Shown: one piece after another, positions 1 through 8,583 of the stretch
Layout: each line of letters opens with the position of its first letter
Numbering within the stretch: position 1 is the stretch's first letter
Assembly: GCF_003590335.1 (NCBI RefSeq)
Contig: NZ_MIET01000004.1
Location: 96,772-160,771 of the forward strand
Direction of reading: 5' to 3'
From: Pseudoalteromonas sp. MSK9-3
GTDB lineage: Bacteria > Pseudomonadota > Gammaproteobacteria > Enterobacterales > Alteromonadaceae
Length of the DNA: 64,000 nt
Made by a program: the position numbers and the translations under genes
Notes under the pieces: generated by a model
Databases searched by the model: none
The model's input: the letters and a program-made list of their open reading frames with translations, nothing else
What the model was told of the DNA's origin: nothing

Positions 1-166
1 TATAAACGCTTGATCTACCTTTATTCTGTTTTGGTTGGCCCGTGATAGTAAATTAAAATTATCAAACTATACGCTCAACAGCTTAGTTATATTTCAGTAA
101 CGCAAAGCGTTAATAAAGCCAAGTACTTTACCTGTGCTTGGCTTTATTTATACGAACTAAGTCGCC

Positions 167-448
167 TTAAATAGAATTTGTTACAACAAAGCGGCTTTCT
201 ATTGCCTGCTCTCTCAGTTCAATGAGCACTTGATACTCATCACTGTTATACCAAGACTGAGCTTGTGCTACCGAGCTAAACTCAATGACAGCCCTATTAG
301 CAAATCGCGATTTACCATGTAGTGACTCTGCTGGCCCTTTGGCAATGAATTTACCACCAAATTTTGCCACCGTTTTCCCCGCTTGTTGACCATATTGCTG
401 CAATAACTCTTGATTTTTCACGTTACTTTCTACGATTACGAACGCCAT
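167..448 (-). CDS. DUF1330 family protein
   Basis: A 93-residue cytosolic protein of the DUF1330 type (ferredoxin-like alpha/beta fold), recognised from the pattern of an N-terminal VIVES strand, a central GKFIAKG segment, and the FANRAVIEF then SWYNSDEYQ stretch typical of the family. The length is normal. The ATG at 448 is preceded by a clear AAGGAG ribosome site seven bases upstream. No catalytic role is established for most members. It is divergent from the LysR gene at 544 and shares a 96-bp intergenic region holding a perfect inverted repeat, so it is the probable target of that regulator (inference). Confidence 0.85.
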   Translation of the reverse strand: MAFVIVESNVKNQELLQQYGQQAGKTVAKFGGKFIAKGPAESLHGKSRFANRAVIEFSSVAQAQSWYNSDEYQVLIELREQAIESRFVVTNSI

Positions 449-502
449 TTTATTCTCCTTAAGACATTTGAACAGCTAGACTCATTCTATTTTTGATGTA
501 AT

Positions 503-541
503 TATTAAACAACAACCAAAAAATAAACTGATTGTTTAATA
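503..541. promoter_or_regulatory. 10-bp inverted repeat, candidate LysR operator
   Basis: TATTAAACAA at 503-512 is repeated as its exact reverse complement TTGTTTAATA at 532-541, with 19 bases between the arms. It lies between the divergent DUF1330 and LysR genes and ends three bases before the LysR start codon. LysR regulators usually bind such dyads in the divergent intergenic region, so this is read as the operator. Binding itself is inference. Confidence 0.5.
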
Positions 542-543
542 TT

Positions 544-1479
544 ATGAACACCGTAAAGCTTGCTCCGTTACTGCTCATTTTTGTCGAAGTTGCTAAACAG
601 AAGTCTTTTACTAAAGCGGCAAAAAAGCTTGGCTTAAGTAAATCAGCCGTCAGTCTGCAAATAAAGCGCTTGGAGCATGACGTTAAAATGCAGTTGCTTG
701 CACGTAATACTCGCGGTGTTGTACTTACAGGCTCTGGAGAGGCTTTATTTAAAAGAAGCGAGTCTTTGAGTGGCCAAATCTACCATGTAGTGCAAGATAT
801 ACAGCAGGTTAAAGCACAACCTAGTGGACGATTTAAAGTATCTGTCCCGCCTTTTTTTGAGCAAAACATGGTGGTACCGGCCTTGAAACAATTGCTCCTT
901 GAATATCCCCTAATAGAACCTGAGCTCGTTGTGACTGGCAGCTGGGTTGATTTGATTGAGCATCAACTAGATGTGGCAATATTTGGCGGGAAAATGAGAG
1001 ACTGTGAATATAAAGCGCAATCTATTGGTCGAATTCACGATGTATTTACGGTATCTCCGGGTTATTTGAAACAACATGCAGACATAGGCTCTTTACAAGA
1101 CTTAATTAAAGGAGATCACAAGTTGATCGCTACCCCGTGGCAAAGTGGTCGCATCAAGCTCTTCGAAAATGGCAAAGCAATTGAACATGTGTTACCACAC
1201 ACTATGTTTACAAACAGCTTGGTCACCTTAGTCGATATGGTGGAACAAGATATGGGGATAGCGCTATTACCACACTCAATTATTAAGAAAAAAATCTTAT
1301 CCGGGCAGCTAACGCATACTTTTAAACACAACTTCGTACAGATCCTCCCCGAAATTACAGGACAAGCGTGGCATTTCTATTTTATCCACCGCTATCATGC
1401 TAATAAACCCCCTCATGTTTCTCGCTTTTATGAGTTGATCAACTTTTACTTTAGCGCTGCAAGTGAAGATCTTGTTTAA
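544..1479 (+). CDS. LysR family transcriptional regulator
   Basis: A LysR-type regulator of about 312 residues. The N-terminal winged helix-turn-helix is clear (FVEVAKQKSFTKAAKKLGLS, then SAVSLQIKRLE), followed by a substrate-binding domain with the usual segments. The open frame extends to a TTG at 532, but ATG at 544 gives the standard LysR N-terminus and is preferred. No strong ribosome site is visible before either start. It is divergent from the DUF1330 gene and a dyad operator overlaps its promoter region, which suggests autoregulation plus control of that neighbour. The effector cannot be deduced. Confidence 0.9.
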   Translation: MNTVKLAPLLLIFVEVAKQKSFTKAAKKLGLSKSAVSLQIKRLEHDVKMQLLARNTRGVVLTGSGEALFKRSESLSGQIYHVVQDIQQVKAQPSGRFKVSVPPFFEQNMVVPALKQLLLEYPLIEPELVVTGSWVDLIEHQLDVAIFGGKMRDCEYKAQSIGRIHDVFTVSPGYLKQHADIGSLQDLIKGDHKLIATPWQSGRIKLFENGKAIEHVLPHTMFTNSLVTLVDMVEQDMGIALLPHSIIKKKILSGQLTHTFKHNFVQILPEITGQAWHFYFIHRYHANKPPHVSRFYELINFYFSAASEDLV

Positions 1480-1681
1480 CCTCAAGTTGGGATTAGGGTT
1501 TTGGAATAGTAAATGTTTTGAAAACAAATTTAACTACAATCCAATGATGATATTTTGCTCAATATCAAGGCGCTTTTATGCAGTAATAGCGAGCTATTAC
1601 AAATGAAAGCAAACCCGGGAGTGAGAAAAATAACTTTATTGGGCAAATTCGCTTATCCAGAGCTGAGGTTATTTAGCCAAT

Positions 1682-2587
1682 TTAAAACCGCCAGGTAACA
1701 TTACATAGTTTGTCAATAAACCAACTTAACGCTTTCCCTTGCTGCCCCTTATTCCATGCAATAAATAGATCTTGATTAGGTCTAGGAATGGCGCATTCTT
1801 TTTGTATCAAAGAACCATCATTTAAATACGGTGCAGCGAGATGTTGCGGTAAAAAACCAACGCCAATGCCCTGTCGCTGCGCCACTAACTTGGCATTCAT
1901 ATTATTTACCCTAATAACCTGCTTACTGTTAAAAAAGCCGGTTTCCCGAGTAGGTAATATTTGCGATGTATCGGCAACCACTATTGACGGGTATAACCTT
2001 AAGTGCTCTACATCTATCACTTCGTTAATACTTGCCAATGGGTGATCAGGTGCCACAGCGAAAATAAAGCTTACGTCATAAATTTTATGGGTATTAAACA
2101 TGCCTTTAGGCAATTCACCTGATGCACCGATGACAATATCAGCCCGTTTGCTATGCAGTGCATCCCACCCTCCCCCTAGCGCTTCTTCACTTAAAGTAAT
2201 ATCAACACTTTGAGGTAACCGGGCAAACTCGGCCAATAGCTCAAATAAGATATCCTGAGGCACTATCGTGTCACGGGCAATACACAACTCTCTCTCCCAA
2301 CCAGACTCGAGTAAAGCAACCGCGTCTACCATTTTATGAGTGGCATACAGTATTTCGCGACCGTGCGCTAAAACCAACTTTCCAGCGGGGGTTAATAGTG
2401 CCCTTTGCTTAGAGCGGTCAAATAACGCAGTACCAATATCCTCTTCCAGTTTTTTTATGGTGTAAGTGAGTGCTGAAGGCACTTTGTAAAGCGATTGAGC
2501 AGCAGCGGCAAAACTGCCTTTTTTATCAATCGCATCAAGCGCCTTTAGCGCCTCAATGGTGATAGCTTGATGCATAACTTTCTCCAT
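1682..2587 (-). CDS. LysR family regulator, YhaJ-like
   Basis: A LysR regulator of 297-301 residues. The N-terminal region (ITIEALKALDAIDKKGSFAAAA, then VPSALTYTIKKLEEDIG and LFDRS) closely resembles E. coli YhaJ, which controls yqjF and responds to quinone-like or nitroaromatic breakdown products. The assignment rests on remembered sequence similarity. ATG 2587 and ATG 2575 are both possible starts; 2575 has GGAG six bases upstream. It is divergent from the DoxX-pirin-yqjG operon, the same set of partners YhaJ has in E. coli (yqjF DoxX, yhaK pirin, yqjG), which supports the family call and the predicted regulon. Confidence 0.85.
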   Translation of the reverse strand: MEKVMHQAITIEALKALDAIDKKGSFAAAAQSLYKVPSALTYTIKKLEEDIGTALFDRSKQRALLTPAGKLVLAHGREILYATHKMVDAVALLESGWERELCIARDTIVPQDILFELLAEFARLPQSVDITLSEEALGGGWDALHSKRADIVIGASGELPKGMFNTHKIYDVSFIFAVAPDHPLASINEVIDVEHLRLYPSIVVADTSQILPTRETGFFNSKQVIRVNNMNAKLVAQRQGIGVGFLPQHLAAPYLNDGSLIQKECAIPRPNQDLFIAWNKGQQGKALSWFIDKLCNVTWRF

Positions 2588-2596
2588 TAACCTTTA

Positions 2597-2611
2597 TTCA
2601 AATATTTTGAA
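2597..2611. promoter_or_regulatory. possible YhaJ-like operator (TTCAAA-N3-TTTGAA)
   Basis: A small dyad, TTCAAA TAT TTTGAA, sits ten bases upstream of the LysR start in the divergent intergenic region with the DoxX gene. It contains a T-N11-A LysR-type core. It could serve autorepression. The motif is short and the sequence AT-rich, so confidence is low. Confidence 0.3.
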
Positions 2612-2729
2612 CCAAAAACTCAAAATGTTTCGATTTTTTATAGAACCTATCACACCTATACTTGATTTCAACAAGTAAGTTAGATGCTCAACAGCGATGA
2701 TATACATTTAAATATAGTGAGGATTACAG

Positions 2730-3173
2730 ATGAAAACATTACTTAAAACGGTGACGACCTCTCATGCAAGCTACTCTGCATTATCGTTACGTATACCCAT
2801 TGGTATTATTTTTATGGCCCATGGTGCGCAAAAATTATTTGCATGGTTTGGTGCTTACGGCTTAGAAGGTACGGCCGGATGGATGGAATCAATTGGCCTA
2901 GCACCTGGTTTTTTAATGGCGGTGTTAGCAGGTAGCGGAGAGTTCTTCGGGGGGTTATTTATTTTATTAGGGCTATTAACTAGGCCTGCCGCTGCTGTGC
3001 TCGCTATCACGATGATCGTGGCTATTTTCTCTGTCCACTTCAGCAATGGTTTGTTTATGTCAAATAATGGATATGAGTTTGCATTGGCACTATTAGCCGC
3101 GAGCGTGTCAGTCGCCATCTCAGGCAGCGGAAAGCTTTCTCTGGACAATTATTTAGCAAAGAAATTAGCTTAA
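2730..3173 (+). CDS. DoxX family membrane protein
   Basis: A 147-residue inner-membrane protein with four predicted hydrophobic helices. The DoxX signature is visible: LRIPIGIIFMAHGAQKLF near residues 20-38, then GLAPGFLMAVLAGSGEFFGG and LLTRPAAAVLA. Proteins of this family (E. coli YqjF) are linked to quinone/thiol redox stress, though their chemistry is poorly defined. GAGG lies before the ATG. It is the first gene of a probable three-gene operon with the pirin (34 bp gap) and yqjG (36 bp gap), opposite the YhaJ-like regulator. Confidence 0.9.
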   Translation: MKTLLKTVTTSHASYSALSLRIPIGIIFMAHGAQKLFAWFGAYGLEGTAGWMESIGLAPGFLMAVLAGSGEFFGGLFILLGLLTRPAAAVLAITMIVAIFSVHFSNGLFMSNNGYEFALALLAASVSVAISGSGKLSLDNYLAKKLA

Positions 3174-3207
3174 CCACACATTATTTCACCAGTATTTGGA
3201 GAATAAA

Positions 3208-3903
3208 ATGCTCATATTAAGAAAGTCACAAGACAGAGGTCAAGCTAATTTTGGCTGGCTCAACAGCAAACATAGCTTTTCATTTGGTCACTATTACGAC
3301 CCAGAACATTTGGGCTTTTCAGTACTTAGAGTGATCAACGACGATATAGTCGCCCCTGGTGCAGGCTTTGATGCTCATGGACATCGGGATATGGAAATTA
3401 TCAGTTACGTGCTCGAAGGCTCTATCGAACACAAAGACAGCTCAGGTAATATTCAAACTTTACCTGCCGGAGAGTTTCAACTTATGTCGGCGGGTAAAGG
3501 GATATTTCATAGTGAATATAACGCATCAAAACATCACCCTTTACGCTTTCTTCAAATCTGGATTGAACCCAACAAAGTTGGTCCAAAACCGAGTTATCAA
3601 CAAAAGAGCTTTGGTAAAGCACTTGGATTAACCACCATTGCAACCCCGACGGGAGAAAATAACACGCTCAAAATCACTCAAGAGGCAAAGCTGCATCAGC
3701 TCATCATTGGAGCTGGTGAAACATTTCAGTTTAGTCAAAGTCAGGGAAATAACCTATACGTGCATCAAATAACGGGAACAGTTCACATCAATAACACCGT
3801 GTTATCTGCAGGTGATGGTGCCCAAATAACGCATGAAGAAACGCTAACTTTCTGCAATGAAAGTCGCAGCGATATTACTGCATTAATCTTTGAGTTGCCT
3901 TAA
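3208..3903 (+). CDS. pirin family protein (YhaK/YhhW type)
   Basis: A bicupin of about 231 residues. The pirin metal ligands are in place: His57 and His59 in DAHGHRD, His101 and Glu103 in GIFHSEY. Bacterial pirins of this type can oxidise quercetin in vitro or act as redox sensors; the physiological role is unsettled. The open frame reaches a TTG at 3196, but ATG 3208 has GGAG at the right distance and gives the standard MLILRKSQDRG start. It lies between DoxX and yqjG in one operon, matching the E. coli yhaK/yqjF/yqjG functional group. Confidence 0.92.
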   Translation: MLILRKSQDRGQANFGWLNSKHSFSFGHYYDPEHLGFSVLRVINDDIVAPGAGFDAHGHRDMEIISYVLEGSIEHKDSSGNIQTLPAGEFQLMSAGKGIFHSEYNASKHHPLRFLQIWIEPNKVGPKPSYQQKSFGKALGLTTIATPTGENNTLKITQEAKLHQLIIGAGETFQFSQSQGNNLYVHQITGTVHINNTVLSAGDGAQITHEETLTFCNESRSDITALIFELP

Positions 3904-3939
3904 TACAGCATAGATTTAAAAATAGAAGAGGATAAAATT

Positions 3940-4911
3940 ATGGGTTTATTAATAGATGGCACTTGGCATAACCAATGGTATGACACAGCAGAAACTAAAG
4001 GAAAGTTTCAACGAGAGGATGCTCAACTTCGTAATTGGATCACCGTAAAAGGTGAAGCGGGACCTACAGGCAGAAGTGGGTTTAAAGCTGAATCTAATCG
4101 TTACCACTTATATGTTTCACTCGCATGCCCGTGGGCACATAGAACCCTTATTTTTAGGGCACTAAAAGGTTTAAAAGACCACATTTCTGTTTCTGTGGTT
4201 AGTCCTGATATGTTAGAGAGTGGATGGACTTTTGACACTGCGAGCCACAGTAGTGGAGATCTCTTATTTGATGCTGAATATATGCATCAAATTTATACCA
4301 AACACTCACCGACATATAGTGGCCGAGTAACCGTCCCTGTTCTATGGGATAAACACCTAAACTGTATTGTCAGTAATGAATCCTCGGAAATTATCCGTAT
4401 GTTTAACGACGCATTTAATCTCATTACGGGTAATACACTGAACTTTTACCCTGAAGAAGAGCAGCAAGAAATTGACGAAATGAACGACTTTGTTTACCAC
4501 ACCATTAATAATGGGGTGTACAAAACCGGGTTTGCGACGACTCAAAGTGCCTATGAACAGGCTTACAACGCTTTATTTTCAGCCCTTGATAAAATCGAAT
4601 TACGATTATCAACACAGCGTTATTTAGTAGGTGAGCGCCTCACTGAAGCCGATTGGCGCCTATTTACCACTTTGATCCGCTTTGATTCGGTGTACTTTGG
4701 TCATTTTAAATGCAATCAACGTCAGCTAGAGCAATTCCACCATATTTCTAATTATATCAGGGCATTATATCAACACCCTGAGATCGCAAATACGGTCGAT
4801 TTTTATCATATTAAACGCCATTATTATTATAGCCATAAGACTATCAACCCAACTCAAGTCGTGCCGTCAGGTCCGAGAATTGATTATATGTCTGTGCATA
4901 ATAGAGGCTAA
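3940..4911 (+). CDS. yqjG: glutathionyl-hydroquinone reductase (Xi-class GST)
   Basis: A 323-residue cytosolic enzyme that removes glutathione from glutathionyl-hydroquinones. The catalytic Cys63 sits in the family motif SLACPWAHRTL, at the same residue number as in E. coli YqjG. The C-terminal helical GST domain (RYLVGERLTEADWRLFTTLIRFD) is complete, and the length is normal. AGAGG lies upstream of ATG 3940. As the last gene after DoxX and pirin it supports a role for the operon in coping with quinones or chlorinated aromatics, probably under the divergent YhaJ-like regulator. Confidence 0.95.
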   Translation: MGLLIDGTWHNQWYDTAETKGKFQREDAQLRNWITVKGEAGPTGRSGFKAESNRYHLYVSLACPWAHRTLIFRALKGLKDHISVSVVSPDMLESGWTFDTASHSSGDLLFDAEYMHQIYTKHSPTYSGRVTVPVLWDKHLNCIVSNESSEIIRMFNDAFNLITGNTLNFYPEEEQQEIDEMNDFVYHTINNGVYKTGFATTQSAYEQAYNALFSALDKIELRLSTQRYLVGERLTEADWRLFTTLIRFDSVYFGHFKCNQRQLEQFHHISNYIRALYQHPEIANTVDFYHIKRHYYYSHKTINPTQVVPSGPRIDYMSVHNRG

Positions 4912-4970
4912 TATTGCCCCTTTTCATCGCAATATCACTCGACTTTTAGAATATGGAAGCCTATGTACAA

Positions 4971-5002
4971 GCGCTACCAAGGTGGTAGCGCGTTAATTTT
5001 TT
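4971..5002 (+). terminator. intrinsic terminator after yqjG
   Basis: A 9-bp GC-rich stem, GCGCTACCA paired with TGGTAGCGC around a three-base loop, is followed by GTTAATTTTTT. It closes the DoxX-pirin-yqjG operon before the convergent chemoreceptor gene. Confidence 0.8.
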
Positions 5003-5069
5003 AGAGAATAACAAATGGGAAGTAAGCTGGCGCTATCATTGTCATCAACTCAGCTTCCCTAACGCTCCC

Positions 5070-6650
5070 TTACTTAACAAACTTCACCATAAACTGGTCT
5101 ACAAGGCTTTCTTGATCGACCAATGAAGTCTGTGTGTTAGACATGGTTTTTAAGGTTCGATCCGAACTTTCTAACGAATCATTTGCCAACTGAGAAATCG
5201 TCACCGCATTATTATTAAGCTCGTTTGATACTCCAGACATTTCCTCGGTAGATGACGCTATTTGGTAGTTGAGGCTCGATATTTCATTTACCAACGAGTT
5301 AATACTCTCTAGACTCTCTTTGGTTCCTTCGGCTTTGCTTACACATTTACCAGACTTGTCTACGCCATTTTGAATCGCACCTACCGCACGTTCTGCACGC
5401 TGACGCAGATCAGCAATAATACTGTCAATTTCCTTTGTTGACTCTTGTGTACGTTGCGCAAGTGCTCTTACTTCATCAGCGACTACCGCAAACCCTCGGC
5501 CTTGCTCCCCTGCCCTTGCGGCTTCTATTGCCGCATTTAGCGCTAGCAAATTTGTCTGCTCAGATATGCCACGGATCACATCAACAACCCCACCAATATT
5601 CACCGTTTGAGCATTGAGGTCTTCAATATCTTTTTGTGTTTTAGACAACTCTTCTGACAGCTCGTAATTGTTTTCCATATTCTCATTAACTGCAACACTA
5701 CCCGCCTTTACTGACTCTAGTGCAGACTCTGATTGAGACGCAGCATTAGTGGTATTATTGGCAATTTCAGCGATGGTTGCCGTCATTTCATTAATGGCTG
5801 TTGCTAACGACCCCGTTTGCGCTTGCTGACTATTTAATAAGTCTGCACTACGGTTGCACTCAGCCACTGTTTCATCTGCATGCTCTGTTACCGTACTACT
5901 TGAGTCTTTTACTCGGCCAAGTACAGCTCTAAGCTCCGATTCTCTTGCTAAAAGCGCTAACTCAATCGCACTTATATCATTCACTCGACCAAGGAAAATT
6001 TTTTGCATCATTGGGTTGTCGTAAACTTTTTTAGCTTTTTCACTGAGCACCCTTACCGGCGCTAACCGAGAGTATGTTAGCGCAACGACACCAATCACCA
6101 ATACGGTTTCTAAAATATAAGACCAAGGCGATGCCAATGAAGTTAAAAACATAGTAAGGATATAAAAGCCGATAATAATGGCTATCATTTGGCTCGACAA
6201 TGACCATGACTGCTTTGCTATCGACTCTGGTGATGTGCCATTATTCAATTGTTCGTATATTTTTTCAGTTCTGGCAACAACATCTCGATCTGGTTTCGTT
6301 CTAACAGATTGGTACTCTACGGTTTTTCCTGTTTTATCGGCTATTGGTGTGACATATGCGTTTACCCAATAGTGGTCTCCATTTTTACAACGGTTTTTTA
6401 CTAACCCCATCCAAGGCTTTCCTGAACCAATAAAGTCCCAAAGGTTTTTAAAAGCCGCCTTTGGCATGGTTGGGTGACGCACTATATTATGTGGTTTACC
6501 TTCTAAATCAGCGAGATCAAACCCTGCAACTTCACAAAACTGTTTATTTGCATACTTGATCTGGCCATTCGTATTCGTCGTAGATAAAAGGTTATATGTA
6601 TTGGGGTAATCGTATTCCCGATTAGTATAGTCTGATCTTCCTGTAGCCAT
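5070..6650 (-). CDS. PAS-domain methyl-accepting chemotaxis protein (Aer-like)
   Basis: A chemoreceptor of about 526 residues. An N-terminal cytoplasmic PAS domain (roughly residues 20-130, with [18 protein letters not shown] and [13 protein letters not shown]) is the Aer/energy-taxis type that usually binds FAD. Two adjacent membrane helices follow at about 155-200, with no periplasmic domain. The C-terminal signalling hairpin carries the core [19 protein letters not shown] and [17 protein letters not shown] 6650 is preferred to GTG 6659. It stands alone with no che genes nearby, so it probably feeds into a chemotaxis pathway encoded elsewhere. Confidence 0.93.
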   Translation of the reverse strand: MATGRSDYTNREYDYPNTYNLLSTTNTNGQIKYANKQFCEVAGFDLADLEGKPHNIVRHPTMPKAAFKNLWDFIGSGKPWMGLVKNRCKNGDHYWVNAYVTPIADKTGKTVEYQSVRTKPDRDVVARTEKIYEQLNNGTSPESIAKQSWSLSSQMIAIIIGFYILTMFLTSLASPWSYILETVLVIGVVALTYSRLAPVRVLSEKAKKVYDNPMMQKIFLGRVNDISAIELALLARESELRAVLGRVKDSSSTVTEHADETVAECNRSADLLNSQQAQTGSLATAINEMTATIAEIANNTTNAASQSESALESVKAGSVAVNENMENNYELSEELSKTQKDIEDLNAQTVNIGGVVDVIRGISEQTNLLALNAAIEAARAGEQGRGFAVVADEVRALAQRTQESTKEIDSIIADLRQRAERAVGAIQNGVDKSGKCVSKAEGTKESLESINSLVNEISSLNYQIASSTEEMSGVSNELNNNAVTISQLANDSLESSDRTLKTMSNTQTSLVDQESLVDQFMVKFVK

Positions 6651-6659
6651 AATCTTCAC

Positions 6660-7697
6660 TCAAACGATTAAAAAACAATAATAAATCATTACTTAAGCTT
6701 GAAGGATAGAAAAGTCGACCATACCTTGTTATTTAGCCCCAAACCAGTAACAAACTTAGCAAAATAACTTGCGAGCCTGTATCGCTGAGTGCGGGCCGCA
6801 TTCTATGCAGGCACACAAACAAAGTCAACAGTTTTCAGTTAACTTTTTATCAAGCGTTCTAAAAACCATCAGGTTGTTGCTAATATAACCACATCAAAAT
6901 CGAACTTCAATTAAAACCCTTGTTTTTGCTCAAAAAAGTATCAAATTAATTCATCGAAGATTTATCAAGCACGTCTTTCATCAAAGACAAAACGTGATCC
7001 CCTTCTTCTATTCCTCTTTCACCTCACCTACTTACAGTACCAGTTTGGTCTAAACAGGGATTCCACAATACATGCCAATTCACAGGCACTTTTGCATGAC
7101 ATACCTGGTTTAACTGATAAACGCTGTAAACTCAGTAAATCTATCAGTGCCCTTCTGGGCTTTCATTCTATATAAAACTTTAAGAGTAAAGATTATTGCC
7201 GTTTCTTGCGCTTACACATTGAGTGCATAGTTAGATAAGGTGAGTATTTGGCTGCTACAAAGCCCTCTCCCGCTTTTTAGATGATATTAATTTCAGCTCT
7301 ATTCACACCAATCGCTTTCAGAACAATAGGGACTAGCGAATATTAAGCAACAAAGAGAAAAGGGCGCTCAAAAGAACCGGTAGACAGCGCTTGATTGGCT
7401 TTTCTACTATGTTATCAGCTGACTCACATGGAAATGAACCTGAAAGATCAACAGCCCTAAACTTAACACCCTATCTATAACAGTGGTTTGTTATGAATGA
7501 AGATCCGAAGTCACCATACACACACATCTATTTTGCTTCACCCTCCCGTCGCAACGCCCCTTTTCAACTTCCTCAGTAACTAAGTTGCTCCCCACTCTCA
7601 TTAAATAACAAAATAATTTCGCTATAGGTAATAAATGTAGCGCTTTTACTTATTGGCGATAAAAACCGCATATAAACTAATTTTGTAACTTCAAGTA
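6660..7697. other. about 1 kb without a supported gene
   Basis: No open frame with a plausible start and family signature was found between the chemoreceptor and the tRNA-Val promoter. The only recognisable content is the remnant of a small repeat at 7332-7459. The rest is AT-rich and interrupted by stops on both strands. Confidence 0.6.
7332..7459. repeat. truncated copy of the MITE-like element at 56415
   Basis: This segment matches the right part of the element at 56415-56681 nearly base for base, for example ATTAAGCAACAAAGAGAAAA and the end AAAGATCAACAGCCC. It lacks the left terminal repeat, has lost about 55 internal bases after ACTCACATGGAA, and has one C fewer at its right end. It is a decayed copy of the same mobile repeat. 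Confidence 0.8.
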
Positions 7698-7725
7698 TTG
7701 ACACTATTTCAAGTCTCCCTATAAT
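7698..7725 (+). promoter_or_regulatory. strong sigma70 promoter of the tRNA-Val operon
   Basis: Consensus -35 TTGACA (7698-7703) and consensus -10 TATAAT (7720-7725) are spaced by 16 bases and followed by a GC-rich discriminator (AGCGCCCC), the type associated with stringent control of stable RNA. The first tRNA begins 43 bases downstream, leaving a short leader. Confidence 0.88.
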
Positions 7726-7767
7726 AGCGCCCCACAACGACGCGGCAAACGTTGTTGATTTAGATAT

Positions 7768-7843
7768 GGGTCGTTAGCTCAGTTGGGAGAGCATCGCCCT
7801 TACAAGGCGAGGGTCACTGGTTCAAGTCCAGTACGACCCACCA
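7768..7843 (+). tRNA. tRNA-Val (UAC), copy 1
   Basis: A 76-nt cloverleaf with CCA encoded. The acceptor stem is GGGTCGT/ACGACCC, and the anticodon loop CTTACAA gives UAC. TTTAGATA before the gene (7759-7766) can pair with TATCTAAA after it (7845-7852), extending the acceptor helix in the precursor. Confidence 0.97.
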
Positions 7844-7862
7844 TTATCTAAATATTCTATTT

Positions 7863-7938
7863 GGGTCGTTAGCTCAGTTGGGAGAGCATCGCCCTTACAA
7901 GGCGAGGGTCACTGGTTCAAGTCCAGTACGACCCACCA
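7863..7938 (+). tRNA. tRNA-Val (UAC), copy 2
   Basis: Identical to copy 1 in sequence (acceptor GGGTCGT/ACGACCC), with CCA encoded. It is flanked by a different 9-bp inverted repeat, ATTCTATTT at 7854-7862 and AAATAGAAT at 7938-7946, which includes the terminal A of CCA. Confidence 0.97.
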
Positions 7939-7955
7939 AATAGAATAGATTATCT

Positions 7956-8031
7956 GGGTGATTAGCTCAGTTGGGAGAGCATCGCCCTTACAAGGCGAGG
8001 GTCACTGGTTCAAGTCCAGTATCACCCACCA
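7956..8031 (+). tRNA. tRNA-Val (UAC), copy 3 (acceptor variant)
   Basis: Same body as copy 1, but the acceptor stem is GGGTGAT/ATCACCC. Two base pairs (5-68 and 6-67) are changed on both strands so pairing is kept. CCA is encoded. No strong flanking inverted repeat is seen for this copy. Confidence 0.97.
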
Positions 8032-8070
8032 CTTTTTTTGTGGATACCAGATTATTTGTCATTCTAAAAT

Positions 8071-8146
8071 GGGTCGTTAGCTCAGTTGGGAGAGCATCGC
8101 CCTTACAAGGCGAGGGTCACTGGTTCAAGTCCAGTACGACCCACCA
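8071..8146 (+). tRNA. tRNA-Val (UAC), copy 4
   Basis: GGGTCGT acceptor type, CCA encoded. A 9-bp flanking inverted repeat, TTCTAAAAT (8062-8070) with ATTTTAGAA (8146-8154), extends the acceptor stem in the transcript. Confidence 0.97.
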
Positions 8147-8161
8147 TTTTAGAAACTTTGC

Positions 8162-8237
8162 GGGTCGTTAGCTCAGTTGGGAGAGCATCGCCCTTACAAG
8201 GCGAGGGTCACTGGTTCAAGTCCAGTACGACCCACCA
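8162..8237 (+). tRNA. tRNA-Val (UAC), copy 5
   Basis: GGGTCGT acceptor type, CCA encoded. The flanking pairing is weaker: CTTTGC (8156-8161) with GCAAAG (8251-8256), separated from the 3' end by 13 bases. Confidence 0.97.
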
Positions 8238-8268
8238 TTTTATGGTGAAAGCAAAGCATTGATTATTT

Positions 8269-8344
8269 GGGTGATTAGCTCAGTTGGGAGAGCATCGCCC
8301 TTACAAGGCGAGGGTCACTGGTTCAAGTCCAGTATCACCCACCA
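8269..8344 (+). tRNA. tRNA-Val (UAC), copy 6 (acceptor variant)
   Basis: GGGTGAT/ATCACCC acceptor type, CCA encoded. A 9-bp flanking inverted repeat pairs TGATTATTT (8260-8268) with AAATAATCA (8344-8352). Confidence 0.97.
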
Positions 8345-8365
8345 AATAATCAAAAAACTTTATGT

Positions 8366-8441
8366 GGGTGATTAGCTCAGTTGGGAGAGCATCGCCCTTA
8401 CAAGGCGAGGGTCACTGGTTCAAGTCCAGTATCACCCACCA
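8366..8441 (+). tRNA. tRNA-Val (UAC), copy 7 (acceptor variant)
   Basis: GGGTGAT/ATCACCC acceptor type, CCA encoded, last of the array. A short flanking pair, TATGT before and ACATA after the gene, continues the stem. No clear terminator is visible before the next gene at 8584. Confidence 0.97.
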
Positions 8442-8583
8442 CATATCGTTTAAATCTCCTATTATCTTCATATATATTCTTAATTTCGCAATAAACCCCT
8501 CATCTTAAAATCAAACTATTTCAAAATGCTTGTTAAGCGACTAAACTATTCACAGCACATTTTATTATAAGTTATTCATTTGC

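Noticed and set aside
6975..7030. Short protein-like minus-strand stretch ending MKDVLDKSSMN
   Set aside because: Only about 25 codons long, with no start codon after the preceding stop. It may be a gene remnant but cannot be supported.
7768..8441. Regularly spaced near-identical units, possible CRISPR array or direct-repeat array
   Set aside because: Each unit folds as a complete tRNA-Val with encoded CCA; spacers are short and form stems with each other.
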